A stretch of 8,994 nt of DNA from Deltaproteobacteria bacterium RIFCSPHIGHO2_12_FULL_43_9 (GCA_001798265.1 MGRR01000024.1:1-8994); one strand, 5' to 3'. Counted from the first letter of the stretch, positions 1 through 7,580 are shown. Numbers and translations are program-made. Notes: generated from the letters alone by a model not told the origin.

Positions 1-35
1 AGGACTATCAGAAGCAGAATGAAAAAGTAATCCAT
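1..35 (-). CDS. Partial N-terminus of a probable membrane protein (runs off left edge)
   Basis: An ATG at 33-35 opens 12 codons that stay open to the window edge and read MDYFFILLLIVL. The start lies 11 nt after the korB stop codon, on the same strand. The residues are almost all hydrophobic, as expected for a first transmembrane helix or signal anchor. No strong Shine-Dalgarno is visible; the nearest purine-rich stretch (GAAGTGAAG) is at the end of korB. The tight spacing suggests it is the next gene of the korAB operon. Since KorAB has no ferredoxin subunit of its own, a membrane-associated electron carrier would make sense here, but that is speculation: twelve codons cannot identify a family. 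A chance hydrophobic frame is the main alternative. Confidence 0.4.
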   Translation of the reverse strand, partial: MDYFFILLLIV

Positions 36-46
36 AGAGATTTATC

Positions 47-1072
47 TTACTTCACTTCCCAGGTTTCACTTGAGTGTAAAAGTTTTTTCAGGTCACCTTT
101 CCCAACCTTTGATTCAACAAAAGAATGCTGTTTTACCATGAGCTCTTCAAAGGTCGGTTCACTCACCTGACGAAAGATTCCAAACGGAAATGGATCGTCG
201 GGAAATTGAAGCTGGGATAATTGAAACGCCAGTCCCGCATCAGGCGAATGAGCGTCATGCACAATAATCTGTGATCTATCAACCTTATCCTTCTCCAGAT
301 CAACGACCTGCAGTTTCATATCTTTGCATATCAGCCCCTTTTCCTGCTTTGCCCCAAAGAGGATCGGTTCCCCATGTTTAAGCCAGATGGTTCTCTCAGG
401 TTTTGTCTCTCTTTCCGTGACAAATCTAAAAGCAGCGTCATTAAATATGATGCAATTTATCAACACCTCGATAAGAGCAGCCCCCTTATGTTTGGCTGCC
501 GCCTCGAGAACCTCTAACAATTGCGCGCCATCACGATCGGTTACACGCGCGGCAAATGTCGCGCCCGCGGCAAGGGCAAGAGTGATTGGTCTTGCAGGTC
601 GTTCAATGGTACCCCATGGGGTCGATTTTGTTCGTTGGCCCAGTGTTGACGTTGGTGAGGCCTGCCCCTTGGTGAGTCCGTAAATCTGGTTATTAAAAAG
701 AATCATCTTTATATCGGGATTTCTGCGCATGAAGTGCATGTAGTGATTGCCACCAATCGCCAGGGCATCCCCATCACCTGTTATTACCCATGTAGCAAGA
801 TCTGGTTGCGTCAGTTTAATACCGGTAGCAATCGTAGGGGCACGACCATGCAGCGTGTGAAAACCGTAGGTGCTTGTGTAATATGGAAATCTTGAAGAGC
901 AACCTATCCCTGAAATAACCGCGTATTTCTCCTTTGGAATATCTAATTTGGCAAAAAGGGTTGTTAAACCCTTAAGCACACCATAACAGCCACAACCTGG
1001 ACACCATCGCGGGTCAATCGAGCTCAAGAAATCCTGACGCGTTAAGGGTGGTTTCTCCCCTCCACTATTCAT
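47..1072 (-). CDS. korB: 2-oxoglutarate (2-oxoacid):ferredoxin oxidoreductase, beta subunit
   Basis: This is the catalytic beta subunit (341 aa, cytosolic). It binds thiamine diphosphate and one [4Fe-4S] cluster and, with KorA, interconverts 2-oxoglutarate + CoA with succinyl-CoA + CO2 + reduced ferredoxin. Visible motifs are WCPGCG at 23-28 (cluster ligands Cys24 and Cys27), GIGC with Cys58, GDGD at 99-102 with NNQ at 127-129 (ThDP/Mg binding), LTKGQ at 133-137, and a late Cys206 as probable fourth ligand. Arg61, three residues after Cys58, sits where Sulfolobus OFOR has a basic residue linked to binding of charged 2-oxoacids, which favours 2-oxoglutarate. The HTLHGRA segment (72-78) is typical of KorB-type subunits. 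The ATG overlaps the korA stop as ATGA, so the two are translationally coupled. There is no ferredoxin (delta) domain. The family call is firm; the exact substrate is inferred. Confidence 0.93.
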   Translation of the reverse strand: MNSGGEKPPLTRQDFLSSIDPRWCPGCGCYGVLKGLTTLFAKLDIPKEKYAVISGIGCSSRFPYYTSTYGFHTLHGRAPTIATGIKLTQPDLATWVITGDGDALAIGGNHYMHFMRRNPDIKMILFNNQIYGLTKGQASPTSTLGQRTKSTPWGTIERPARPITLALAAGATFAARVTDRDGAQLLEVLEAAAKHKGAALIEVLINCIIFNDAAFRFVTERETKPERTIWLKHGEPILFGAKQEKGLICKDMKLQVVDLEKDKVDRSQIIVHDAHSPDAGLAFQLSQLQFPDDPFPFGIFRQVSEPTFEELMVKQHSFVESKVGKGDLKKLLHSSETWEVK

Positions 1073-2931
1073 TTGCTTTCTCCCAAAAACTTCCTGACAC
1101 TCTCTTCAATCTCAGAGGGTCTAAACGGAATCCCCTGAATTTTATTAAGACGCTTCGCGTCTACCAGGAATTCCGCTCTAAGTTTTATCCATAATTGACC
1201 AAGATTATTCTCGACAACCAGAACCTTTGGGAACCTCTTGACCAGAGAACCAAGATCGCCTGGGAAAGGGTTGATATAGCGCAGATGCGTAGAGGCAACG
1301 TGTAAACCCTCGTTATTTAAATTCTCCACAGCACGCATAATTGCACCATAGGTACTACCCCATCCAATGACCAAAAGCTCCCCTTTCGCATCACCATGCA
1401 CCTCTAATGGTGAAATCTCCTTGGCAACGCGTTTAATTTTTTCCGCTCTGATGCGCACCATCTTCTCATGGTTTAGGGGGTCATGGGCCATTTTTCCCGT
1501 TTCTTCCTCTTTCTCCATTCCACTCAAACAATGTTCCTGCCCCTGGACACCAACAATTGCCCAAGGCCTCGCCAATGTCTCGGGATCACGTTTAAAGGGA
1601 AGAAACGTCTCCCCTTTTGGCGGCCAAAACGGCTTTATCTCTGGCAACTCGCTCTCATCTGGAATCCGCCATGTCTCGGCGCCATTCGCAAGATAGCCAT
1701 CACTCAAAATTATGACGGGAGTCGTATACTTTAACGCGATTTTTGCGGCTTCAAGTGCAATATAAAAGCAATCCTTCGATGAACGCGCAGCCAAAACAAC
1801 TATCGGGGACTCTCCATGTCTGCCCCACAGAGCCTGTAACAGGTCTGCCTGTTCGGTTTTGGTTGGCAGGCCGGTGGAGGGCCCCACCCGTTGAACATTG
1901 ATTACAATTAATGGCAGTTCAGCCGTAACCGCCAAATTTAGAAATTCTGTTTTCAGAGAAAATCCTGGACCAGACGTCGATGTAACAGCCAGAGCACCCG
2001 CGTAGGACGCGCCAATGGCGGCGCCAATAGCTGAAATTTCATCCTCAGCCTGGAATACTATCAGTGGAAATTCCCGGTGAATACTTAATTCGTGGAGGAT
2101 ATCGGAGGCCGGAGTAATTGGATAACTACCAAGAAAAAGAGGAACACCCGCCCGTGTTGCGGCCGTAATCAATCCGAGGGCAAACGCACTGTTTCCATTC
2201 ACGTACCGATAGGTTCCCGGTTGTTTTGGCTTCTTAGGTTTCTTGATTACAAAAGAGACGGTGAAAACCTCCGCAGTCTCACCATAACTCCATCCAGCCT
2301 GCAATGCTTTTAGATTGGCCTCAACAACCTCTGGATTTTTTTTGAACTTTTCTTTTACCCACTTTTCTGCCGAATCGATTGGGTGGTGAAATAACCAACA
2401 TGTTAATCCCAACGCAAAGAAATTTTTTGACCGGTCAGCCAATTTCGAACCAAGTGCCAAATCCGCGAGAGCAGCCTTTGTTAAAGAAGAAATTGGAACC
2501 GAAAAAAGACGATACTTTCCCAACTCCTTCCCCTCTAAAGGATTACTCCCGTATCCAGCCTTCTTGAGATTTATTTCAGTAAAACTATCCTGATTAGCAA
2601 TAATAATGCCCTGCTCCCGCAGGAGGGGAAGATTGGTCCTTAAAGCGGCTGGATTCATAGCGACAAGAACATCAACCTGATCACCCGAGGTATAGATATC
2701 ACTGGACCCCAGATGAAGCTGAAAAGCGGAAACACCACCAAGCGACCCCACAGGGGCTCGAATCTCAGCCGGGTAATCGGCCAGCGTTATTACATTCTCA
2801 CCAAGAATAGCGGAAAGCCTGGCAAACTGGTCCCCGGTGAGCTGCATCCCATCCCCGGAATCGCCGGCAAACCGGATCGTTACGGTATCCAGCTCTTGAA
2901 TCTGGGACAGAGCGGTTTTCTTTTGCGACAT
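1069..2931 (-). CDS. korA: 2-oxoglutarate (2-oxoacid):ferredoxin oxidoreductase, fused gamma-alpha subunit
   Basis: This 620-aa subunit carries the gamma domain first (about 15-225, opening with FAGDSGDGMQ at 21-30) and then the pyrimidine-binding alpha domain (about 245-620). Substrate-site signatures are YPITP at 270-274, the TSTSGPGFSLKTE stretch at 318-329, and QRVGPSTG at 347-354, whose Arg348 matches the arginine implicated in carboxylate binding in Sulfolobus OFOR. The EHCLSGMEKEEETG and DPLNHEKM segments (466-491) are typical of bacterial and archaeal KorA. Length matches known fused gamma-alpha chains. The ATG is preceded by AAAAGGG about 8 nt upstream, an acceptable ribosome-binding site. 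It sits upstream of korB with a 4-nt ATGA overlap. A 109-bp palindromic repeat begins 24 nt upstream of the start and occupies the leader. A broad-specificity 2-oxoacid oxidoreductase is the alternative call. Confidence 0.93.
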   Translation of the reverse strand: MSQKKTALSQIQELDTVTIRFAGDSGDGMQLTGDQFARLSAILGENVITLADYPAEIRAPVGSLGGVSAFQLHLGSSDIYTSGDQVDVLVAMNPAALRTNLPLLREQGIIIANQDSFTEINLKKAGYGSNPLEGKELGKYRLFSVPISSLTKAALADLALGSKLADRSKNFFALGLTCWLFHHPIDSAEKWVKEKFKKNPEVVEANLKALQAGWSYGETAEVFTVSFVIKKPKKPKQPGTYRYVNGNSAFALGLITAATRAGVPLFLGSYPITPASDILHELSIHREFPLIVFQAEDEISAIGAAIGASYAGALAVTSTSGPGFSLKTEFLNLAVTAELPLIVINVQRVGPSTGLPTKTEQADLLQALWGRHGESPIVVLAARSSKDCFYIALEAAKIALKYTTPVIILSDGYLANGAETWRIPDESELPEIKPFWPPKGETFLPFKRDPETLARPWAIVGVQGQEHCLSGMEKEEETGKMAHDPLNHEKMVRIRAEKIKRVAKEISPLEVHGDAKGELLVIGWGSTYGAIMRAVENLNNEGLHVASTHLRYINPFPGDLGSLVKRFPKVLVVENNLGQLWIKLRAEFLVDAKRLNKIQGIPFRPSEIEESVRKFLGESK

Positions 2932-2955
2932 TTTTGGACCCTTTTCAGGATTTAA

Positions 2956-3064
2956 CTAGTAGAGTGTTTCATAAGTTTTGTCATTCCGGCGCAAGCCGGA
3001 ATCTTAGATCCCGACTTCCACCGGGATGACAAATATACACAAAATTTATGAAACGCTCTACTAG
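2956..3064. repeat. 109-bp MITE-like palindromic element upstream of korA
   Basis: The ends are 25-bp terminal inverted repeats, 2956-2980 and 3040-3064, matching at 23 of 25 positions (consensus CTAGTAGAGYGTTTCATAA, then RTTTTG). The outermost four bases are CTAG on both sides, so a CTAG target duplication and the inverted repeat cannot be separated. CTAG/TA targets are known for IS630- and IS5-type elements. Inside are a perfect 8-bp stem with a GCAA loop (2983-3002, ATTCCGGC/GCCGGAAT) and a 6-bp stem ATCCCG/CGGGAT (3008-3013 with 3022-3027). The inner block GTCATTCCGG (2980-2989) can alternatively pair with CCGGGATGAC (3021-3030). There is no coding capacity. A half copy lies at 8366-8408. 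A non-autonomous transposable repeat is the inference; no transposase is present in the window. Confidence 0.75.
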
Positions 3065-3089
3065 CCTCTTGCTATACTGTGAGAAGTAA

Positions 3090-3118
3090 TGAATAGAATG
3101 CGAGGCAAGGCACGTCAA
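3090..3118 (-). promoter_or_regulatory. Candidate sigma70-type promoter for korAB
   Basis: Read on the minus strand, TTGACG (3113-3118) is followed after 17 nt by TATTCA (3090-3095). The -35 box is good and the -10 box weak (three of six consensus positions). It would place the start of transcription around 3083 and put the whole palindromic element in the korA 5' leader. korA could instead be read from the por operon or the nucleotidyltransferase. Confidence 0.3.
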
Positions 3119-3205
3119 TAGCTAATAATTTCAGGCACTAAACCGGGATAGGAACCCCAAAGCAACTCATCCATATCCCAGGAAAACCAGGACACATTAC
3201 AATGT

Positions 3206-3340
3206 TTAGAGCTTTATGGTGTGCGTTTTAATAACCTCTCGTTTCTTTGAAGATTTTGGAAAAAGTTTTAAAAATTGTATTAGAAACTCCAGATATTTTT
3301 CCAATGTGTTTTTTTCTTTTGTTAATCGTAATTTATTCAT
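3206..3340 (-). CDS. Small 44-aa protein overlapping the nucleotidyltransferase gene
   Basis: An ATG at 3338-3340 opens 44 codons ending in TAA at 3206-3208. The start overlaps the last codons of the nucleotidyltransferase gene by 8 nt in a different frame, an arrangement typical of translationally coupled pairs. The product begins MNKLRLTKEKNTLEKYLEFL and continues with an amphipathic stretch (IQFLKLFP at 21-28) and a basic tail (KSSKKREVIKTHTIKL). Helix-forming, strongly charged composition with regularly spaced Leu/Ile/Phe is unlike random AT-rich DNA. No cysteine, signal peptide or known motif is seen. Function is unknown. By position it could be a partner or antitoxin-like regulator of the nucleotidyltransferase; it is much too small for a HEPN domain, the usual MNT partner. 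It may also be a chance frame. Confidence 0.5.
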   Translation of the reverse strand: MNKLRLTKEKNTLEKYLEFLIQFLKLFPKSSKKREVIKTHTIKL

Positions 3341-3851
3341 ATGTCTTATTCCTAAGCTGACTTATCTCTTCCCAGGCATTGAATATATCGGCGTATTGTT
3401 TAATCTTATCCCAGTTTAACTTATAGTTCGTTTCTATAATTGAGATTATATCAGCCTTATCCCTAAACTCTCTTTTGGGATTATTACGATAGGCTTGTAT
3501 TTTTAGGCCTATGATATCTTCCAGGGAAACAGATTTGATGTTTAAAGAAGGAAACGGTTTTGCCTCTTTTAGCATCTCCCTGCTCAATGGTCTTCTTGCG
3601 ATCAGAAAATCTATGTTTCCGGGACCTTGAAGCTGTAATACTTCATCTGATTGGTAAAAAACCGTGAATCCTATCTTGCCTAATACTTCGATAGCCTTAT
3701 TTTTATCTTCTTCGTCAATAAGGAAATCTATATCACCTGTTGCCCGCTGTATGCCATAACATGCCATTGCAAAGGCACCTATCAGTGCATGTTCAATATT
3801 CGCACTTTGCAAGGCTTCATGGACAGTAACCAATAGCTCTTTTAAATTCAT
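3333..3851 (-). CDS. MNT/AbiEii-like nucleotidyltransferase
   Basis: This 172-aa protein has the core of a DNA polymerase beta-type nucleotidyltransferase fold. The nucleotide-binding loop is LIGAFAMACYG (23-33), followed by R36-A-T-G-D40-I-D42, the DxD metal-binding pair, and a third acidic residue Asp81 in NIDFLIA (79-85). The C-terminal LKIQAYRNNPKREFRDKAD stretch (116-134) is the usual tail of AbiEii/DUF6036-like proteins. The first motif has Gly-Ala where many relatives have Gly-Gly or Gly-Ser. The family transfers NMPs to proteins or RNA and often acts as toxin or antitoxin in small two-gene modules, but the target here is unknown. No Shine-Dalgarno precedes the ATG, and an in-frame stop lies close upstream. 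It sits in an AT-rich islet between the por and kor genes and overlaps a 44-codon ORF by 8 nt, which hints at horizontal acquisition. Confidence 0.8.
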   Translation of the reverse strand: MNLKELLVTVHEALQSANIEHALIGAFAMACYGIQRATGDIDFLIDEEDKNKAIEVLGKIGFTVFYQSDEVLQLQGPGNIDFLIARRPLSREMLKEAKPFPSLNIKSVSLEDIIGLKIQAYRNNPKREFRDKADIISIIETNYKLNWDKIKQYADIFNAWEEISQLRNKTYE

Positions 3852-3886
3852 AAATAAAAGTTAAATTATTTCATATAGATTGTCAC

Positions 3887-3915
3887 TCCCTCTCCGCATT
3901 AAATGGGAAGAGGGA
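3887..3915. other. Imperfect intergenic hairpin after the pyruvate oxidoreductase operon
   Basis: TCCCTCTCC (3887-3895) can pair with GGAAGAGGGA (3906-3915) with one bulged base and a roughly 10-nt loop. It lies in the 86-nt gap between the delta-beta stop codon and the nucleotidyltransferase start. No T-run follows in either direction, so it is not a canonical terminator. It may be a processing or stability element or a degenerate intergenic repeat. Confidence 0.35.
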
Positions 3916-3937
3916 AATCCAACACAGAGGGTTTGCT

Positions 3938-5518
3938 CTATCTTAAACCAGCCATCTCCTGTAAAAGATGCCAGTTGTTGAGCCGGTCTTCCTGGGATTT
4001 TGCTATCTCTTCACTCGGTTTTTTATTGGTAAACTGTTTGGAAAAACGCCCCTCGCCTTGCGCAAACCATGTAAAATCATAAAGTTGACCTGTTTTTGGG
4101 TCTTTATGCCAGTCATCTTTGGGTGAAGGGTTGCTTTTTAGATCAAGCCGCTCTTTTAGTGAAGCCCCCTTGCGCGGATCATAAACAAAAAGCGGAAACG
4201 CCCTACTAACTACAGCGGCTTTAGCCCGTTCATACGACGCGTCGTCAGCAATCCCATGCTCCGGCTGACAGGCAGAGTAAGCAATGATTACCGATGGTCC
4301 AGGGTATTCAATCGCTTCCGTTACGGTTTTCAGAAAATGGTTGTAATAGGCGGGTGAAACCTGCGCTACAAAGGCGTTGGGATGCATCATTATAATAGGG
4401 CCAAGCTCTTTTCGCCGCTCTCTTTTGCCATGAAAGGATTGCCCATATGTACTCATCTTGGAAATTTGCCCCATATAGGTGGAGGTGGAGGTCTGCCCCC
4501 CGGTATTTGAATAAACCTGTGTGTCTAATACCAATATATTAATATCTCTTCCTGTTGCGATAGCCCGGGAGAGTGATTGAAAACCGATGTCGAGCATCGC
4601 GCCATCACCCCCGGTCACCCAGATCTTCGTATCCTTCTTCCCCTCCTGATCAAGCCTCATTCGAACCCCTAAGGCAACGGCAGGCGCGTTTTCGAAGAGG
4701 GAGTTCGTCCATGGAACCCCCCAAATATTGTAGGGATATGTCGAACTATAGACGGAGTTACATCCGGTGGCGGCAACAATAACAAAGTTTTTTCCATATT
4801 TTGTAGAGGTAGCCGTCATCGCCATTTTCAGGGCTGTTATCTCTCCACATCCTGAACATGAACCCGCCCCCCCGTGATAGATCCAATCCTTTTCCTTCAT
4901 GAAAAGATCAATATAAAGACGATCATTAATATAGTCTTGTCCGGAATGCGGGAGGAAGTTGGAAATAAAATCGATATCTTTTCTAAAATCCTCAACAACA
5001 GTCTCATTACGTGGAACCATGGAAAGGGCTTTGTGATCACCGCAAACCGCTACACACTCCCCGCAACTCTTACATCTGTCTGGATGAATCCAGATTGAAA
5101 AATAAGCGGGGGTTTTCCCCTGTTTCTCATTTACATCCCAAAGCTTTGTCGTCTTTCCAAAACGTTTTTTAAACCGCTCCCTACCATTTGGATCTTTTAC
5201 ACTTTTTAAAGCCTCATCAACCTCGTCAGCAGTATTGGCCCGCGAGAAGATAGCGGCATCGGGGCATTGAATGACACACTCCATGCACGCGACACATTTC
5301 TCCGCCTCAAATGCAGGGATTTCACTCCCTATATAAGCAAAACTCCGGCGTGTCGCTGTAAGGGGTGGAATCAGTGAACGGGCAGCAAGCCCATCCGCTG
5401 GTATATCCTTGATAAGAGTCCCCTTAACATAAGGATCCAAAATATTCTCTTTGAACCTCGATAAATCCAGCGACCTTTCATTTATTTCTTTACTTGTTAA
5501 CTCTTTCTCTTTAGACAC
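3938..5518 (-). CDS. porB: Pyruvate:ferredoxin oxidoreductase, fused delta (ferredoxin)-beta subunit
   Basis: This 526-aa chain corresponds to the C-terminal half of single-chain NifJ/PFOR. The ferredoxin domain has two [4Fe-4S] motifs: Cys75/78/81 with Cys85, and Cys149/152/155 with Cys159. The ThDP-binding beta domain follows: GSCSGCGE at 219-226 (Cys221, Cys224), TGC with Cys253, GGDGAMLDIG at 303-312, DTQVYSNTGGQ at 332-342, and Cys417 in SACQPEHG as the last ligand of the catalytic-site cluster. With its partner it interconverts pyruvate + CoA and acetyl-CoA + CO2, handing electrons to ferredoxin. The start is GTG, preceded by GAGGGGAG six nt upstream. That ribosome-binding site runs straight on from the stop codon of the upstream alpha-gamma gene, only 12 nt away, so the pair is coupled. 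The gene symbol is provisional because fused nomenclature varies. Confidence 0.93.
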   Translation of the reverse strand: MSKEKELTSKEINERSLDLSRFKENILDPYVKGTLIKDIPADGLAARSLIPPLTATRRSFAYIGSEIPAFEAEKCVACMECVIQCPDAAIFSRANTADEVDEALKSVKDPNGRERFKKRFGKTTKLWDVNEKQGKTPAYFSIWIHPDRCKSCGECVAVCGDHKALSMVPRNETVVEDFRKDIDFISNFLPHSGQDYINDRLYIDLFMKEKDWIYHGGAGSCSGCGEITALKMAMTATSTKYGKNFVIVAATGCNSVYSSTYPYNIWGVPWTNSLFENAPAVALGVRMRLDQEGKKDTKIWVTGGDGAMLDIGFQSLSRAIATGRDINILVLDTQVYSNTGGQTSTSTYMGQISKMSTYGQSFHGKRERRKELGPIIMMHPNAFVAQVSPAYYNHFLKTVTEAIEYPGPSVIIAYSACQPEHGIADDASYERAKAAVVSRAFPLFVYDPRKGASLKERLDLKSNPSPKDDWHKDPKTGQLYDFTWFAQGEGRFSKQFTNKKPSEEIAKSQEDRLNNWHLLQEMAGLR

Positions 5519-5530
5519 CTCGAACTCCCC

Positions 5531-7465
5531 TCAAGCACCTTTAATGTCACCCGTGACTTCAATCAGCTCACTGAAGCCACGTTTTATACATGTCATATTT
5601 TCCTCAACAACCCGTTCATCCCGACTACCAAAATTTTTCCGGACCACAACCTCGACCCGTTTGAATAATTCCTCTTCACCCACACCCATCCTTTTCGCGA
5701 ATGGCGTTACCCTTAAAAAAATACCAAGCAACACAATCCCCTGCATCCTTTGAATCATGTGCGACTCCCGCGCTACCTCTTTAGCAATACGGGTCGCATC
5801 GAGCCCATAAACATTAACCTTGTTTTTACGAATATAATCCTGAGAAGAGGCGGGAATCTGATCCCAGATTTTCTTCGGATCTTTGTGCGTAGTCTGCATC
5901 CAGAGCGTACCCCCCGGAGTGAGACCATACAGTGGGTTGCCCGTCTGAAAGGATCCGAGATGATTCATGGCAACAAGCTCCACCTGCCTAAGCTCCTGAC
6001 GGGTAAGAATCCGCTCCGGGGCGATTGTCAGAAAGAATTTCGTCGGAAGTCCCTTTTTCTCCGCACCATATTTTGGATACGCCTGAACATCCAGATCAAA
6101 GAGATCAGAACATATTGAAGCTATAACCTTATTTGTTGTCACAGATCCAAATCCACCAATGGAATACCCTCGCATTGAGAACGATCCCTTGGGTCTTAAA
6201 TCGGGCTCATCTCCATCCCACTTTATGGAATCCTTATGTGGAATTCCGAGACAGAAATTCATCTTCCCCCGGTTTCCCAATTTAAGATTATCAACAATCG
6301 CAACAAAGTCCCTTACACGAACATCCAAGCCCCCCAAACCACCAACGCCACACTGAATCACCGGAACCTTAATCTTTTCGCCCGATGAAATGGCATCGAC
6401 AAAAGCAGCCTTGATCCCACGAGCAAGAGGGCTTTCAGGGGCCCCAGGTTCATCCATCCGCTCAAGAACAGCTACCCCCTTCAACTTTGAAAGGGCCTCT
6501 ACGAGTTCAGTACCCGGAAAAGGACGATAGGAAAGAACTGAGACAACACCTACTTTTTGTTTCTTTACATCCCTCAACCAATCAGCGGTAATCTTTGCAG
6601 TCTCCATGTAAGAACCCATACCAACAATCGCCCACTCGGCATCCTGCATCCTGTAGAGTTCGATCAAATCATACTTCCTGCCTGTCAGTTTATAGAACTC
6701 CTCCATTGCCTGCCTGAGATTTTCCTTTATTGGGGCGTAGAAAGCCCTTTGCGCAATACTCCCCCTCATATACGCGTCCTGGTTTTGAAGAACGCCACTC
6801 ATAACAGGATTTTTGGGATCCATTAGATTCCTCAGTGCCTCTTTAGGTGGTTTTAGATAACTTTTAATCAACTCTGGCTCAGGCAAAAGAGCCCGCTCAA
6901 CAGTATGGCTCGTTAAAAAACCATCCTGAACAGAGAAGAATGGAGTCATGGAATCCTCTGCGACCCGACGAACAATAAGGCTTAGATCGGCCACCTCCTG
7001 CGCATTTTTGGAGAAAAGAATACCCCATCCACAGTCAGCAACACTCATTATGTCGTTATGTCCCGCATGAACATTAATTGCGTGAACCGCAAGCACCCTG
7101 GAGGCGACATGAAAAACTACCGGTAGTCGTTTACCGGCCATGGGAAATAAAACCTCTTTCATTAACACCAAACCCTGGCTCGACGTAAAATTGGCCACCC
7201 TGCCACCAGCCAGAGCATAACCCTCGCAGACACTAGCTGCCGAGTGTTCGCTCTCCGGTTCTAGAAATACCAGGGTTTCCCCCCAGACATTCTTCGCTCC
7301 ATTAGAAACAGCCTGTTCAAAAATATTACCCATGTTTGTAGAGGGCGTAATTGGATAAGCCCCGGCGCCACTGCACGCGCGTGTTTCAACCCACGCAACC
7401 GCCGTGCTCCCATCCGTGGTCGTTTGGATTCCAGGAAAAGGAAATTTTTTTTGATTTTTAATCAC
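5531..7465 (-). CDS. porA: Pyruvate:ferredoxin oxidoreductase, fused alpha-gamma subunit
   Basis: This 644-aa chain corresponds to the N-terminal half of NifJ: alpha domains first (about 12-400), gamma domain last (about 425-640, with GSFSMRGYSIGGFGSVTTNK at 427-446). The substrate loop is YPITPSTNM at 37-45. ESEHSA at 71-76 provides the conserved Glu, and VFHVASR at 117-123 places Arg123 where Desulfovibrio africanus PFOR has the arginine that holds the pyruvate carboxylate. QDGFLTSHT (180-188) is also family-typical. The start is GTG with GGAG eight nt upstream; an in-frame TGA lies two codons upstream, so no longer start is possible, and YPITP falls at the usual distance from the N-terminus. 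The gene is first in the operon. Gene symbol provisional. A related 2-oxoacid (for example 2-oxobutyrate) is a less likely substrate. Confidence 0.92.
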   Translation of the reverse strand: MIKNQKKFPFPGIQTTTDGSTAVAWVETRACSGAGAYPITPSTNMGNIFEQAVSNGAKNVWGETLVFLEPESEHSAASVCEGYALAGGRVANFTSSQGLVLMKEVLFPMAGKRLPVVFHVASRVLAVHAINVHAGHNDIMSVADCGWGILFSKNAQEVADLSLIVRRVAEDSMTPFFSVQDGFLTSHTVERALLPEPELIKSYLKPPKEALRNLMDPKNPVMSGVLQNQDAYMRGSIAQRAFYAPIKENLRQAMEEFYKLTGRKYDLIELYRMQDAEWAIVGMGSYMETAKITADWLRDVKKQKVGVVSVLSYRPFPGTELVEALSKLKGVAVLERMDEPGAPESPLARGIKAAFVDAISSGEKIKVPVIQCGVGGLGGLDVRVRDFVAIVDNLKLGNRGKMNFCLGIPHKDSIKWDGDEPDLRPKGSFSMRGYSIGGFGSVTTNKVIASICSDLFDLDVQAYPKYGAEKKGLPTKFFLTIAPERILTRQELRQVELVAMNHLGSFQTGNPLYGLTPGGTLWMQTTHKDPKKIWDQIPASSQDYIRKNKVNVYGLDATRIAKEVARESHMIQRMQGIVLLGIFLRVTPFAKRMGVGEEELFKRVEVVVRKNFGSRDERVVEENMTCIKRGFSELIEVTGDIKGA

Positions 7466-7580
7466 CGCTCAAGCTCCAAAAACGAAACCTTTACTCCATG
7501 TTTCATAGGAACAGGGGGGAATTTCCTGAAGGAAAAAAGACTTCGTCATTCAATACTGTATGTAGCAAACAGATATTACT

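Noticed and set aside
324..683. 119-codon plus-strand frame inside korB
   Set aside because: It is antisense to well-conserved korB motifs; the low-complexity translation is a shadow.
2956..3064. CRISPR repeat or tRNA-like structure
   Set aside because: There is only one full copy with no spacer periodicity, and the folding is simple hairpins rather than a cloverleaf.
3887..3915. Terminator for the pyruvate oxidoreductase operon
   Set aside because: The hairpin is imperfect and neither side is followed by a T-run; kept only as a structural note.
5750..6118. 122-codon plus-strand frame inside the alpha-gamma gene
   Set aside because: It is antisense to the conserved gamma domain with no supporting ribosome-binding site or family likeness.
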